DNA from: Shewanella electrica
GTDB lineage: Bacteria; Pseudomonadota; Gammaproteobacteria; Enterobacterales; Shewanellaceae
Reading direction: 5' to 3'
NCBI RefSeq assembly: GCF_022321485.1
Contig: NZ_JAKOGG010000002.1
Location: 310,001 to 374,000 of the forward strand
Length of the DNA: 64,000 bases
The notes beneath the pieces were generated by a model, which did not search any database, was not told the origin of the DNA, and was given only the letters and a program-made list of their open reading frames with translations. Of this stretch, positions 43,663 through 52,012 are shown piece by piece. A program made the translations under genes and the position numbers. How positions within the stretch are numbered: the stretch's first letter is position 1; each line of letters begins with the position of its first letter.

Positions 43663-44453
43663 AGCTGCTCCAGTGCGGTGCGGGTTAAAAACGCTGGGTT
43701 AAAGTAACTTGCTGGTAGGGCTTGCTGGCTGATGTCGAGATAGCGCACTTCGGTCAGCTTTTGCGGTTGCAGTTTATCGTGCAAACGCATGGTGACCACG
43801 CGGCGCTCGCCGTTCAGCTCGCCAGCAGTAAACTGCGCCATTTTTGCCAGCTTGCCAGAGGTGAGATAAAACGCTGCTTGCAGCGGGAAATTATCCTGCT
43901 GGTTAATCCACAACGTGATGCGCTGGTAGCTGTTGCTGTCAGCTTTGGCGTTAAGGGTTAACTGCTGACAGGCGTATTGTTTGCCATCAATCATTAACTC
44001 AGCGGCGCTGATAGCGGTGATGTCGTAATCACGGTGCCAAGTAAGCGTGGCGATGTCGCCAATCGAGGCTTGGCCGAGCAGTTTTTGCATCGGCGTGATG
44101 CGAATAGGACGACTGCTGCGCGGCATAATGAGCCAATATTGTTGACCGAGCATCAACATCTTTTGCCCCAACTCTGCCGCCGATTTAAACATCACCAATG
44201 AGTTGTTGCCGTTGATATACACATGGTAACGGCGTTGGTTGAGCAAGGTTTGCTGCTGATACTCGCTCACTTCGGTGACGACGCGCGCTTGATCGCTACC
44301 CAAGCGATAATTATCGGCAGCTTGCAGCATGGTGTCGGCATCGAGTTGTTCAGTCGCTGCTGATGTCTGCATGCTGAACAGCAATCCTAGCCAAATTAAT
44401 CCTAGCAACAACACACGGCGACCTAATTTGATCAACAGATAACGGTTACACAT
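43659..44453 (-). CDS. LolA-like lipoprotein-sorting protein
   Basis: A 264-residue periplasmic protein of the LolA-like (outer-membrane lipoprotein-sorting) type. The N-terminal hydrophobic segment is a signal peptide or anchor (VLLLGLIWLGLLFSMQTSAA). The later part has the half-barrel pattern with YHVYINGNNSLVMF, WLIMPRSSRPIRITPMQKLLG and LWINQQDNFPLQAAFYL. It carries hydrophobic cargo across the periplasm in its family. It overlaps the permease gene by 8 bp and the barrel gene by 4 bp, so it likely serves this ABC unit. Confidence 0.82.
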   Translation of the reverse strand: MCNRYLLIKLGRRVLLLGLIWLGLLFSMQTSAATEQLDADTMLQAADNYRLGSDQARVVTEVSEYQQQTLLNQRRYHVYINGNNSLVMFKSAAELGQKMLMLGQQYWLIMPRSSRPIRITPMQKLLGQASIGDIATLTWHRDYDITAISAAELMIDGKQYACQQLTLNAKADSNSYQRITLWINQQDNFPLQAAFYLTSGKLAKMAQFTAGELNGERRVVTMRLHDKLQPQKLTEVRYLDISQQALPASYFNPAFLTRTALEQL

Positions 44454-45699
44454 AAGTCAGTGCCTCGGTAATGGGTTTGTTGACGCCATTGCGCGCAGCG
44501 AGCCACGCTGCCAGCACACACACCAGTAGTACCAGCAAACTGCTAGCCAGCCAGACATCGATAGAGAACAGAATGGTCAGCGGATAGCCTTGAGTGCGCC
44601 CCGGCGGTGGCGGCATTTGAATGTTGAGCTGTAACAAACTTAAGCACAGCAATGCGGTAGCAACGCCGCCCACTAAGGCGCCGAGTAGCGACAGCAGGCC
44701 CGCTTCACGCATAAAACCGCCGATGATTTCACGGGGCCATGCGCCCATGGCGGCCAGAGTGCCAATCTCGGTGGTGCGTTCGGTCACCGACATGGTGAGG
44801 GTGTTAAACAGGGCGGCAAATACCACCAAAGCAAGGATCACGCCGATCACACCAAAGATACGGTCATACAGTGAGCGGACTTTTTGATAGAAAAATGCAC
44901 TTTCGTACCAAGGCGTGACTTCCAACGGTTGCTGCGCGGTGCTGAGTTGCTGGTGAACCCATTGACTCATCCCGCCCGTGTATTGGCTGCGTTGCAGATA
45001 CACCGATAGGGTGCTGACACGCTGACTTTGCAGCAAAGATTGGGCGGTATCGAGGGCGACAAACAGCTGGCGTTTATCGAGTTCCGGCACGCCGGTGCTG
45101 AAAATGCCGCACACTTTCACATCCAGTGCATTGAGCGCACCGCTGCTGGTGGTGCTCATCAGTGTCACCCAATCACCAATAGTGAGTTTCAACGATTGCG
45201 CTAAATCGGTCGCCAGCATGATCTCAGGTTCATCAGTCTTAAACCGTGGCGAACTGGAGGGCAATAAGGCATGACCTTGACTGACGGTGAGCATCGGCCC
45301 CTGCAAATCAAACAAGCTCGGGGTAACGCCTTGCCCAAGGTAAATTGCCGATTTCTGGCCGTTAGAGATCAAGCCCGAGAACAGCACTTTCGGTTCCACT
45401 TGTTTTACTTCATCGCGGCTAAGCAGTTGCGCGGTTAATTGCTGGCTATCGGTTAACCCATCGGCCAGCGGAGTTTCTTCCTGCTCTTTCAAATAGCCGG
45501 GACGGCTCAAGAGCAACTCGCCATTGGTGCGGATTGCCGCTTGCTCCAGCGATTCATAGGTGGATAAGCCAAAGCCAGCAATGGCGGTAATGGCGAAGAT
45601 GGCAATCGCGATCACCAGCAGTGATAGCAAACTACGACGTTGGTTACGCCAGATATTGCGCCACGCTAAGCGCAGCGAGTGGGGAATAAGCCGTTTCAT
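44446..45699 (-). CDS. MacB/LolCE-like ABC permease
   Basis: A 417-residue permease with one N-terminal membrane helix (about 24-46), a large periplasmic domain (MacB_PCD-like, about 50-260) and three C-terminal helices of the FtsX domain. IFGVIGVILALVVFAALFNTLTMSVTERTTEIGTLAAMGA is the family core motif. Such permeases extract lipoproteins or move substrates mechanically in the periplasm, not across the membrane. It overlaps the ATPase gene by 4 bp. No LolC-plus-LolE pair is present, so it should work as a homodimer like MacB. Confidence 0.88.
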   Translation of the reverse strand: MKRLIPHSLRLAWRNIWRNQRRSLLSLLVIAIAIFAITAIAGFGLSTYESLEQAAIRTNGELLLSRPGYLKEQEETPLADGLTDSQQLTAQLLSRDEVKQVEPKVLFSGLISNGQKSAIYLGQGVTPSLFDLQGPMLTVSQGHALLPSSSPRFKTDEPEIMLATDLAQSLKLTIGDWVTLMSTTSSGALNALDVKVCGIFSTGVPELDKRQLFVALDTAQSLLQSQRVSTLSVYLQRSQYTGGMSQWVHQQLSTAQQPLEVTPWYESAFFYQKVRSLYDRIFGVIGVILALVVFAALFNTLTMSVTERTTEIGTLAAMGAWPREIIGGFMREAGLLSLLGALVGGVATALLCLSLLQLNIQMPPPPGRTQGYPLTILFSIDVWLASSLLVLLVCVLAAWLAARNGVNKPITEALTYV

Positions 45700-46370
45700 G
45701 CTGCGGCCTCCATCAGAATGCGGCCATCGTGCAACCTGATGGTGCGGTCACAACTGGCGGCCATGCGCGGATCGTGGGTGGCAACCAGCACTGCGCTGCC
45801 CGATTGATGGCACAGCTCACGCAGCAGATTGATCACTTGCTGTGCCGAAACACTGTCCAAACTCGCGGTGGGTTCATCGGCAATCACCAACGCTGGTCGA
45901 CTGACCATGGCACGGGCAATCGCCACCCGTTGCTGTTGTCCGCCAGAGAGCGCTGCAGGTTTTTGCTGCAACTGTGCCGCTAAACCCACTTGCGTCAGCA
46001 TGGCGCGAGCCGCCTGTAACTGCTGCTCGGTTGACCAACCACGCAGTTGCAGCGGCAGCATCACATTTTCTTCGGCGGTTAATACTGGCACTAAGTTAAA
46101 ACGTTGAAAGATAAAACCAAGTTGTTGCCGTCTGAGTAAGGTGGCGGCGGGGGCGGTACGTGGAAACGGCTTAGCGGCAAATTCAATTTCGCCCTGATAA
46201 CGTAAATCCAACGCACCCAAAATCTGTAGCAGGGTACTTTTGCCAGAGCCCGATGGGCCGCACAGTGCCACCATCTCACCCGCCGCCAGCTCGCCAGAAA
46301 CACCTTGCAGCACCGCCACCTGCTGTTTGCCGACGGCATAGTTTTTACCAATATTATTGAAGCGCAACAT
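45696..46370 (-). CDS. MacB/LolD-like ABC ATPase
   Basis: A 224-residue ATPase: Walker [10 protein letters not shown] (residues 38-46), signature [15 protein letters not shown], Walker [14 protein letters not shown] and the switch His in VATHDPRMA. Length and core fit the LolD/MacB/FtsE type-VII class. It starts two bases after the stop of the periplasmic protein gene and overlaps the permease by 4 bp, so the pair forms one transporter. Confidence 0.9.
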   Translation of the reverse strand: MLRFNNIGKNYAVGKQQVAVLQGVSGELAAGEMVALCGPSGSGKSTLLQILGALDLRYQGEIEFAAKPFPRTAPAATLLRRQQLGFIFQRFNLVPVLTAEENVMLPLQLRGWSTEQQLQAARAMLTQVGLAAQLQQKPAALSGGQQQRVAIARAMVSRPALVIADEPTASLDSVSAQQVINLLRELCHQSGSAVLVATHDPRMAASCDRTIRLHDGRILMEAAA

Positions 46371-46372
46371 GG

Positions 46373-47026
46373 TTAGGCTCCTTTGTGCGCGCTAGCGATC
46401 ATCGCCGCTGTGGCTTGTGTTAGCGGCGCTGATGGAGCAAAGCGGGCCAACTGTTGCTGCCATTGTTCGGCTTGGGCCAGATCATCGGCTTTGATGGCGG
46501 TGCTGATGGCCCGTTGGTAAATCCAACCGGTGTACTGAGCGGGCACGGCTTGAAACTGCGGAGATTCGAGCAGCGTGATAAACAGGTCATAACCACGCTC
46601 AAAACGGTTAAACATTTTTGGTACGGCGGTATAGGTCACCGCCGCAATCGCACGGGTTAAGCTGGCCGCATCCAGCCCTAAGCGGTGTTCATCACTGTTA
46701 GAACTCGTTAGCAGTTGCACCGCTTTATCGATGGCGCTCAGCCCATCTTCCGCGGTTTGGTATTTACGCCACGGCCAAAATTCGTCTGAGGCGCTCATGG
46801 TCTTGGCGCTGCCCCAATACACTAAGGTCAACGGATCAGCGCCTTGCTGAGCTTTCAATTCGGTCAGTTGCGTCAGAACTGCTGACATATCACCTTTGCC
46901 AGCAGCCGCTTGGTTGTATTCGGCAATCAGCTCAGTTGATGGCGCTGCGATGGCTAAGCTGCTAGTGCAGTACATACTGCCAAGTAGTAATGCCGCTAAG
47001 AGGTGGCTTGATGTTGATGTGTGCAT
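46373..47026 (-). CDS. Periplasmic helical protein, first gene of ABC operon
   Basis: A 217-residue exported protein with a signal peptide (residues 1-27, LLAALLLGSMYCTSSLAIAA). It is helix-rich with TPR-like alternation (AVLTQLTELKAQQGADPLTLVYWGSAKTM, DLAQAEQWQQQLARF). I know no family name. The ATG at 47026 has a very good RBS, GGGAGAG, with 4-5 nt spacing; the longer frame to 47074 is rejected. As first gene of the operon it is probably a periplasmic partner of the ABC/LolA-like unit. Confidence 0.72.
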   Translation of the reverse strand: MHTSTSSHLLAALLLGSMYCTSSLAIAAPSTELIAEYNQAAAGKGDMSAVLTQLTELKAQQGADPLTLVYWGSAKTMSASDEFWPWRKYQTAEDGLSAIDKAVQLLTSSNSDEHRLGLDAASLTRAIAAVTYTAVPKMFNRFERGYDLFITLLESPQFQAVPAQYTGWIYQRAISTAIKADDLAQAEQWQQQLARFAPSAPLTQATAAMIASAHKGA

Positions 47027-47479
47027 TTTTCTCTCCCTGTAATGAAAACAGGTTGAGCTTATGCGGGCGAGCATGATGTCGCAGCGCTTTGCGACAGACG
47101 GCGCTTAGCGTGCGTAAACGGTTAATGGGCGCGACGAACGGCATGGTGGCGAGCGTGAAAACGATATGCAGGTGGCAAACGGCAGTTTTGGATATTTTTA
47201 TCGCATTATCATACAAAGCTTAAGGGAGGCTGAATAAATTAATCTGCCTAGATGGCAAACCTAAAAAAACCTGTATACTTAATTTAACCTTAAGAAATGG
47301 CATTTTTAGCTTAAAAAATAGCCTGAAATGTTCTGTGTAGTGCCATTTTTAACAGGTTGTAAATAGATGGATCTTACAAATCACCATGTGTATGCCATTA
47401 GTTAATCAATGACAACAAATGGACTTGTTAATTAACGCTCGTTGCTGGACGCGAGTCGATATCAAATTGAATAGCCGTT
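47027..47479. other. Intergenic region between divergent units
   Basis: No gene. It holds the promoter of the seven-gene operon (minus) and of the kinase-fold gene (plus). It is AT-rich, with two similar pieces, ATGGCATTTTTAGC near 47297 and TGCCATTTTTAAC near 47341, but no clear operator. Confidence 0.4.
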
Positions 47480-48088
47480 ATGAATATAAATAATGAACCT
47501 AAGCAGTTTCACAAGAAAGTGATCAATGGTGTGTATGAAACCGATAAAATGCTGCTAAAAATTAATCCAAATTCTGTCACAAAATTATTTAAACCCAAAC
47601 GAAATTCGCACCGCCGTTATGATATCGAAAAAGAGGCGTTGCGTCGTTTGCAGCATGTGAATGGTACGCCAAGTTTACTCGCCTATGATGACAATGCCGA
47701 CCGTATAGAAATGTCCCGCCTGCCAGGGAGTTCGACAGAAAAGCTGAGTGAACAACATCTTAAACAGCTTTCGGCTATTGTAGAAGAGATGCTGAAAGCC
47801 GGAGTTGCGCGTCATTCTATGCCGATACGTGACGTGGTGGTCGATGAAGATAAAGTTGGTTTAGTCGATTTTGAACGTGCGACGCTGAAAAAAGGTCGCT
47901 GGCGTATTGACTGGTTTGTAGCAAAAAAAGTGTCGCACTATCATTTATATCGGCTGATGTTTCAAAACCAGCCGCAGTTATTATCTTTTTCACAAACATT
48001 TAAAGTGCAATTAGGTAATGCACTGCGTGTGGCATTTTTATTGCTGCGTTTAAAACCACAGAAAATAAGTAAAGTGCTCACCCAGTAA
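47480..48088 (+). CDS. Protein-kinase-fold protein, Kdo/InaA-like
   Basis: A 202-residue protein with a reduced kinase fold. Residues 70-80, DRIEMSRLPGS, resemble the hinge of lipopolysaccharide kinases (InaA/RIO-like), and ARHSMPIRDVVVDEDKVGLVDFERAT resembles the catalytic and metal loops (HxDxx..N becomes HSMPIRDV; DFE replaces DFG-type D). The catalytic Asp at the usual place is uncertain, so activity may be altered. The N-terminal glycine loop is not clear. No LPS gene is adjacent, so the substrate is unknown. The gene is A+T-rich relative to the operon before it. Confidence 0.6.
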   Translation: MNINNEPKQFHKKVINGVYETDKMLLKINPNSVTKLFKPKRNSHRRYDIEKEALRRLQHVNGTPSLLAYDDNADRIEMSRLPGSSTEKLSEQHLKQLSAIVEEMLKAGVARHSMPIRDVVVDEDKVGLVDFERATLKKGRWRIDWFVAKKVSHYHLYRLMFQNQPQLLSFSQTFKVQLGNALRVAFLLLRLKPQKISKVLTQ

Positions 48089-48236
48089 TTGTATCGTTAA
48101 CCTTAGTTGTGGTGATAACAGCCGACGCCTTATAAAAAGTGAACTTAAAATAATCAGCAGGTTACATTCTATTAGCCTTGGTTAGGCGTTATGATGTTGC
48201 GCAATGAGGATAACGGTCACTTTTCAGGGAAATAGC

Positions 48237-51200
48237 ATGTTTGCTTCTCGTCTCAAAGGCGTTGGCGCTATGTATCACAAAACGCCGCGGTTACTGAAAA
48301 TCTCCTTTTGGTTGTTGGTCGCTTATCTATTATACGCGCTCATACTCGGCGCCATTGTACCTGCGGTGGCGCTTTCTTTGGCGCCGGAAAAACTCAGCAC
48401 CTTGCTCGGGCGCCAAGTGTCGGTGTCACAACTGCAAATCAACCCATTTATCTTGCGTGTTCGCCTTGATGGTATCGAAGTCGCCAGCAAGGACAACGAT
48501 GTGCCGCTTATTGCCCTTGGGCATGTAGAGGCCGAGGTGAATTTTTGGCAGTCACTCTTTAAGCAGGCTTGGTGTATTGATCATCTAACGCTTGATGAGT
48601 TAGCTGGGCAGATCCGTCGGCAGGTGAATGTCAATGGTCAAGTAGGCTTTAACTTTGATGATATTGTGACGCGCTTGGCGACTGCACCTGAGCAAACAGC
48701 TACAACAAACACGGCCAACGGAGCGCTGCCCGATGTGCGCATTGCTCAACTAGCGTTGCTCAATAGTCGCTTGGGATTTATTGACCATACCGCGGCGGTC
48801 GAGTTGGCGTACCACGATATTACCCTGCGCGTGAATAACTTCGGCAGCCGTTATCAATCTCAGCCAAGCGCGCCAGACAGCGCTGATGTTGTGCCGGTTA
48901 ACCAGTATCAATTAAGTTTTACCGGGCAAGATAGTAGCCGCTTTACCACCGAAGGGCAGTTACAGTTGGCGCCACTACAGCTCACCGGTGAACTGCAATT
49001 GAATCAATTGACGCTGCCTCCATTTTGGGGATATGTGCAGCCTTTGATGGCGGCGTCACTCAGTAGTGGTGCCTTATCTATTGATAGTCATTTCGCCGTT
49101 CATCAACCAGCTCAAGGGCCTCTCAGCTATTCACTGAGCAATACCAAAGTGAACTTAAGTAAGCTGCAATTAGATGATGGTGATGCGGCGGTGATTAAAC
49201 TGCCGAATTTGGCCGTAACTGGCATTGCGTTGAATAGTCAGACGCAACAGGTCGATGTCGCGCAAATTACCGCCGATGACCTGTGGTTGAACAGCCGTGT
49301 AGATCAGCAAGGACTGGCGTTGCTGCCGCTACTGATACCGCAAGCCACTACGGCGCAATCCAATGCGACTGACGCGCATGGCGCTGATATCTCAACCGCC
49401 GCTAACAATAACGGCTCAGCGAATAGCGCTTGGTTGGTCAAGTTGGGTGCCTTTAGCCTGAATAATGCCGACATCAATCTGCGCGAACAACTCGCGAGCC
49501 AAGGTGTCGATTGGCGGGCGTATCCAATCAATTTAACTACCGGTAGCCTCGATAGTGCGCTGTCATCACCAGTAGAATATCAGTTGGCGTTAGATGTGTC
49601 GCAGCAGGGCGCTGATCCCAGCGGTCACCTGAATAGTCGCGGTAGCCTAGATATCTCCGCTAAGCAGGCCAGTGGCGAGCTGCAATTAACTGACTTACAA
49701 CTGCATCAATTTCAGCCGTATATCAGCCAATATCTTAATGTCGAACTGCCCAAAGGGCGGTTGAGTAGCCAAGGTGAGTTTAGTGCTAATGCCGCCGGGC
49801 AAGCGCGTTATCAAGGCGACTTGGCTATTGATGAGCTGGATATTAAAGACAAATTTAAGCACCGTACTTTGGCCCGTTGGCAGCAATTGGCGGTGGATAC
49901 CGTCGATTTTGACTTAGCTCAGCAGCAGTTGTTGATTGGCAACGTGACCCTAGCTCAACCGTTTGCGGTGGTCACCATCAATGATGACCGCAGCACAAAT
50001 ATCGGTAATTTGTTGGTGGAACGCCCAGCCGCAACGGCAACCGTGGCTAGCCCGCAAACGCCAGCTGATAACGCGGCTTCATCATTTAAAGTCACCGTGT
50101 CGAGCGTCAACGTCAAAGATGGCCGTGCGTTTTTTGCCGACAACTCGTTAACGCCTAACTTTGCCACTGGCATTGAGCAACTGCACGGTAACATCAGCAG
50201 TTTGTCGTCGGTGCCTGGCACCAAGGCCAGTGTGGATATTGCTGGCAATATCGACCGCTATGCGCCGATGTCGCTCAAAGGGGAGATTAACCCGTTACTG
50301 CCGCAACCTTATCTCGATTTGGATTTGCTGTTCAAAAGTGTTGAACTCACCAGTATCAATCCATACTCCGGAACTTACGCAGGTTATTACATCGATAAAG
50401 GCCAACTGACATTAGCGCTCAACTATCAGTTGGAAAACAATCACCTCAACGGCAATAACCATTTAGTGATTGACCAGTTAAAACTCGGTAAACCGACTAA
50501 TTCTAAATTGGCGACCAGTTTGCCAGTGACCTTGGCGATTGCACTGCTGCAAGATCGTCACGGCGTCATCGATTTGGGCCTGCCGGTATCGGGGAACATT
50601 GATAGCCCGGACTTCAGTATCAGCGGCATCGTTTGGCAAGCGTTCACCAATGTGATTACCAAAGCGGTTACCGCACCGTTCTCATTCCTCGGTGGATTGT
50701 TTGGTAGCGATGAAGAGCTTAACCTCGTCGCATTTGAGTCAGGCTCGGCCAAGCTGAGCAACGACGAACAGCAGAAACTGCAGCAACTGGCGCAAGCCTT
50801 GACTGAACGACCGAAGCTGACCTTGAACGTGCAAGCCTCGGTTGATGAGCCGCAAGATAGCCGCGCGTTGGCCGAGCGCAAGTTGCAATGGCAGCTACGG
50901 CAACAAAGTGGCGTAGAGGCACTGCCAGAAGATTTTAGTGCCAGCCGCATTCCTGCGAGTGGCCCAATAACGGATGCGCTGCTGACGATGTATCAGCAGC
51001 AGTTTAAGGTCGATCCCGAAACGCAAAAGATGCACGCCGAAAAAGCGGCAACGGACGATAAAGGCAACGTTGATCAAGAGACGTTAACCACGCTATGGCA
51101 TATCGGTCTTTATAACCAGTTGCTCAATGCACAAAACGTTACTGACGATGATCTTGGTACACTGGCACAGATGCGCAGCCAAGCCGTTAAAGCGTATTTG

Positions 51201-51305
51201 GTCGATAACGCCGCCATGGCGCCCGAACGTGTCTTTTTACTGAATAGTAAAACCAAACTTAACAAGCAAGCGGCGCAGGCAGAACTGACGTTAAGTGCCA
51301 ACTAA
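48237..51305 (+). CDS. DUF748 (AsmA-like) large envelope protein
   Basis: A 1022-residue protein with one N-terminal membrane helix (about residues 18-45) and a very long periplasmic part, the DUF748 architecture. AsmA-like strand repeats run through the middle (VSQLQINPFILRVRLDGIEV at the start). The C-terminal domain resembles the end of DUF748 members (LVAFESGSAKLSNDEQQKLQQLAQAL ... LNVQAS). Such proteins likely bridge the periplasm for lipid transport. The frame opens at 48204; MFASRLKG at 48237 has GGGAAA upstream. A hairpin follows at 51312. Confidence 0.82.
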   Translation: MFASRLKGVGAMYHKTPRLLKISFWLLVAYLLYALILGAIVPAVALSLAPEKLSTLLGRQVSVSQLQINPFILRVRLDGIEVASKDNDVPLIALGHVEAEVNFWQSLFKQAWCIDHLTLDELAGQIRRQVNVNGQVGFNFDDIVTRLATAPEQTATTNTANGALPDVRIAQLALLNSRLGFIDHTAAVELAYHDITLRVNNFGSRYQSQPSAPDSADVVPVNQYQLSFTGQDSSRFTTEGQLQLAPLQLTGELQLNQLTLPPFWGYVQPLMAASLSSGALSIDSHFAVHQPAQGPLSYSLSNTKVNLSKLQLDDGDAAVIKLPNLAVTGIALNSQTQQVDVAQITADDLWLNSRVDQQGLALLPLLIPQATTAQSNATDAHGADISTAANNNGSANSAWLVKLGAFSLNNADINLREQLASQGVDWRAYPINLTTGSLDSALSSPVEYQLALDVSQQGADPSGHLNSRGSLDISAKQASGELQLTDLQLHQFQPYISQYLNVELPKGRLSSQGEFSANAAGQARYQGDLAIDELDIKDKFKHRTLARWQQLAVDTVDFDLAQQQLLIGNVTLAQPFAVVTINDDRSTNIGNLLVERPAATATVASPQTPADNAASSFKVTVSSVNVKDGRAFFADNSLTPNFATGIEQLHGNISSLSSVPGTKASVDIAGNIDRYAPMSLKGEINPLLPQPYLDLDLLFKSVELTSINPYSGTYAGYYIDKGQLTLALNYQLENNHLNGNNHLVIDQLKLGKPTNSKLATSLPVTLAIALLQDRHGVIDLGLPVSGNIDSPDFSISGIVWQAFTNVITKAVTAPFSFLGGLFGSDEELNLVAFESGSAKLSNDEQQKLQQLAQALTERPKLTLNVQASVDEPQDSRALAERKLQWQLRQQSGVEALPEDFSASRIPASGPITDALLTMYQQQFKVDPETQKMHAEKAATDDKGNVDQETLTTLWHIGLYNQLLNAQNVTDDDLGTLAQMRSQAVKAYLVDNAAMAPERVFLLNSKTKLNKQAAQAELTLSAN

Positions 51306-51311
51306 TCTTAG

Positions 51312-51347
51312 TAGACCACGGCGGGTAGCAACGTCCATCGTGGTCTA
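51312..51347 (+). terminator. Hairpin after DUF748 gene
   Basis: TAGACCACG and CGTGGTCTA form a 9-bp stem with an 18-nt loop just after the stop. The tail is not strongly T-rich. Confidence 0.55.
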
Positions 51348-51399
51348 ATTGCTCCGTTTTCCCATGCTATTTGTTTTGCTCACTACCGCTGCTTTATCT

Positions 51400-51426
51400 T
51401 ACCCGCTACCCGCTACCCGCTACCGC
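51400..51426. repeat. Short tandem repeat TACCCGC
   Basis: Three perfect copies of TACCCGC followed by TACCGC, in the intergenic region. It may be slippage-prone; no function known. Confidence 0.7.
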
Positions 51427-51960
51427 AATCCCCGGTGCAATCATTAAAGTCACTAATCAATGCATTTGCTTTAGTAGTGTGAAAATTAGCTAATTATTGA
51501 TTAATGAATGTACACTGTATAGATTATGCGTATTAATGAAGTTTTATAAATCAAATGAAATCAATAATGTAATTGCTTTTATCTGGTTACATGAAAATGG
51601 TTACTCTTGGGGTTGGCTCATCGGTAGTACGAGCTTTGGTGCTGTGTAAACAGCATTTTTTGTTCCGCGCACACTGGTGAAGTCAAACCGCTAATAGATT
51701 GTCTTTGAGGGCTTATTGAGGTCAACGGCAATCAACATGGCACGTGTGAAGTGAACTTAGCTGGGGGAGTAAAACGGCAATGCGTCAGCTGAACATAGTC
51801 ACCATTGCACGTATGACGTTGTGCTAGCTGAGGTTGTTTGAGGGGGAGAGGTGCCAGCTTAGCTTTTTGCGCGCTGTGGACTGGCGTTGCATAGAGTTTA
51901 TTGGTCACGTATGTGACATTCGTTGCGAGGCTAATATCGAGAATCGCATGCTAAAGTAGG

Positions 51961-51990
51961 CAAAAAGGCCGATGTTAACGCATCGGCCTT
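51961..51990 (-). terminator. Intrinsic terminator of TonB receptor gene
   Basis: On the minus strand AAGGCCGATG/CATCGGCCTT (10-bp stem, 6-nt loop) is followed by TTTTGCC. It lies 23 bp past the receptor stop. Confidence 0.85.
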
Positions 51991-52012
51991 GACGTTTATG
52001 GCGCTGTGCTCG

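Larger units (their letters stand above)
51306..52012. other. Long intergenic region without a gene
   Basis: No convincing gene in 707 bp. It contains a hairpin after the DUF748 gene, the TACCCGC tandem, a small palindrome GTCACGTATGTGAC (51904-51917) and the terminator of the converging TonB receptor gene. Confidence 0.45.

Noticed and set aside
40551-47026. The ABC operon as a MacAB-TolC macrolide exporter
   Set aside because: There is no MacA-like membrane-fusion protein and the ATPase and permease are separate, with a LolA-like protein and a beta-barrel instead.
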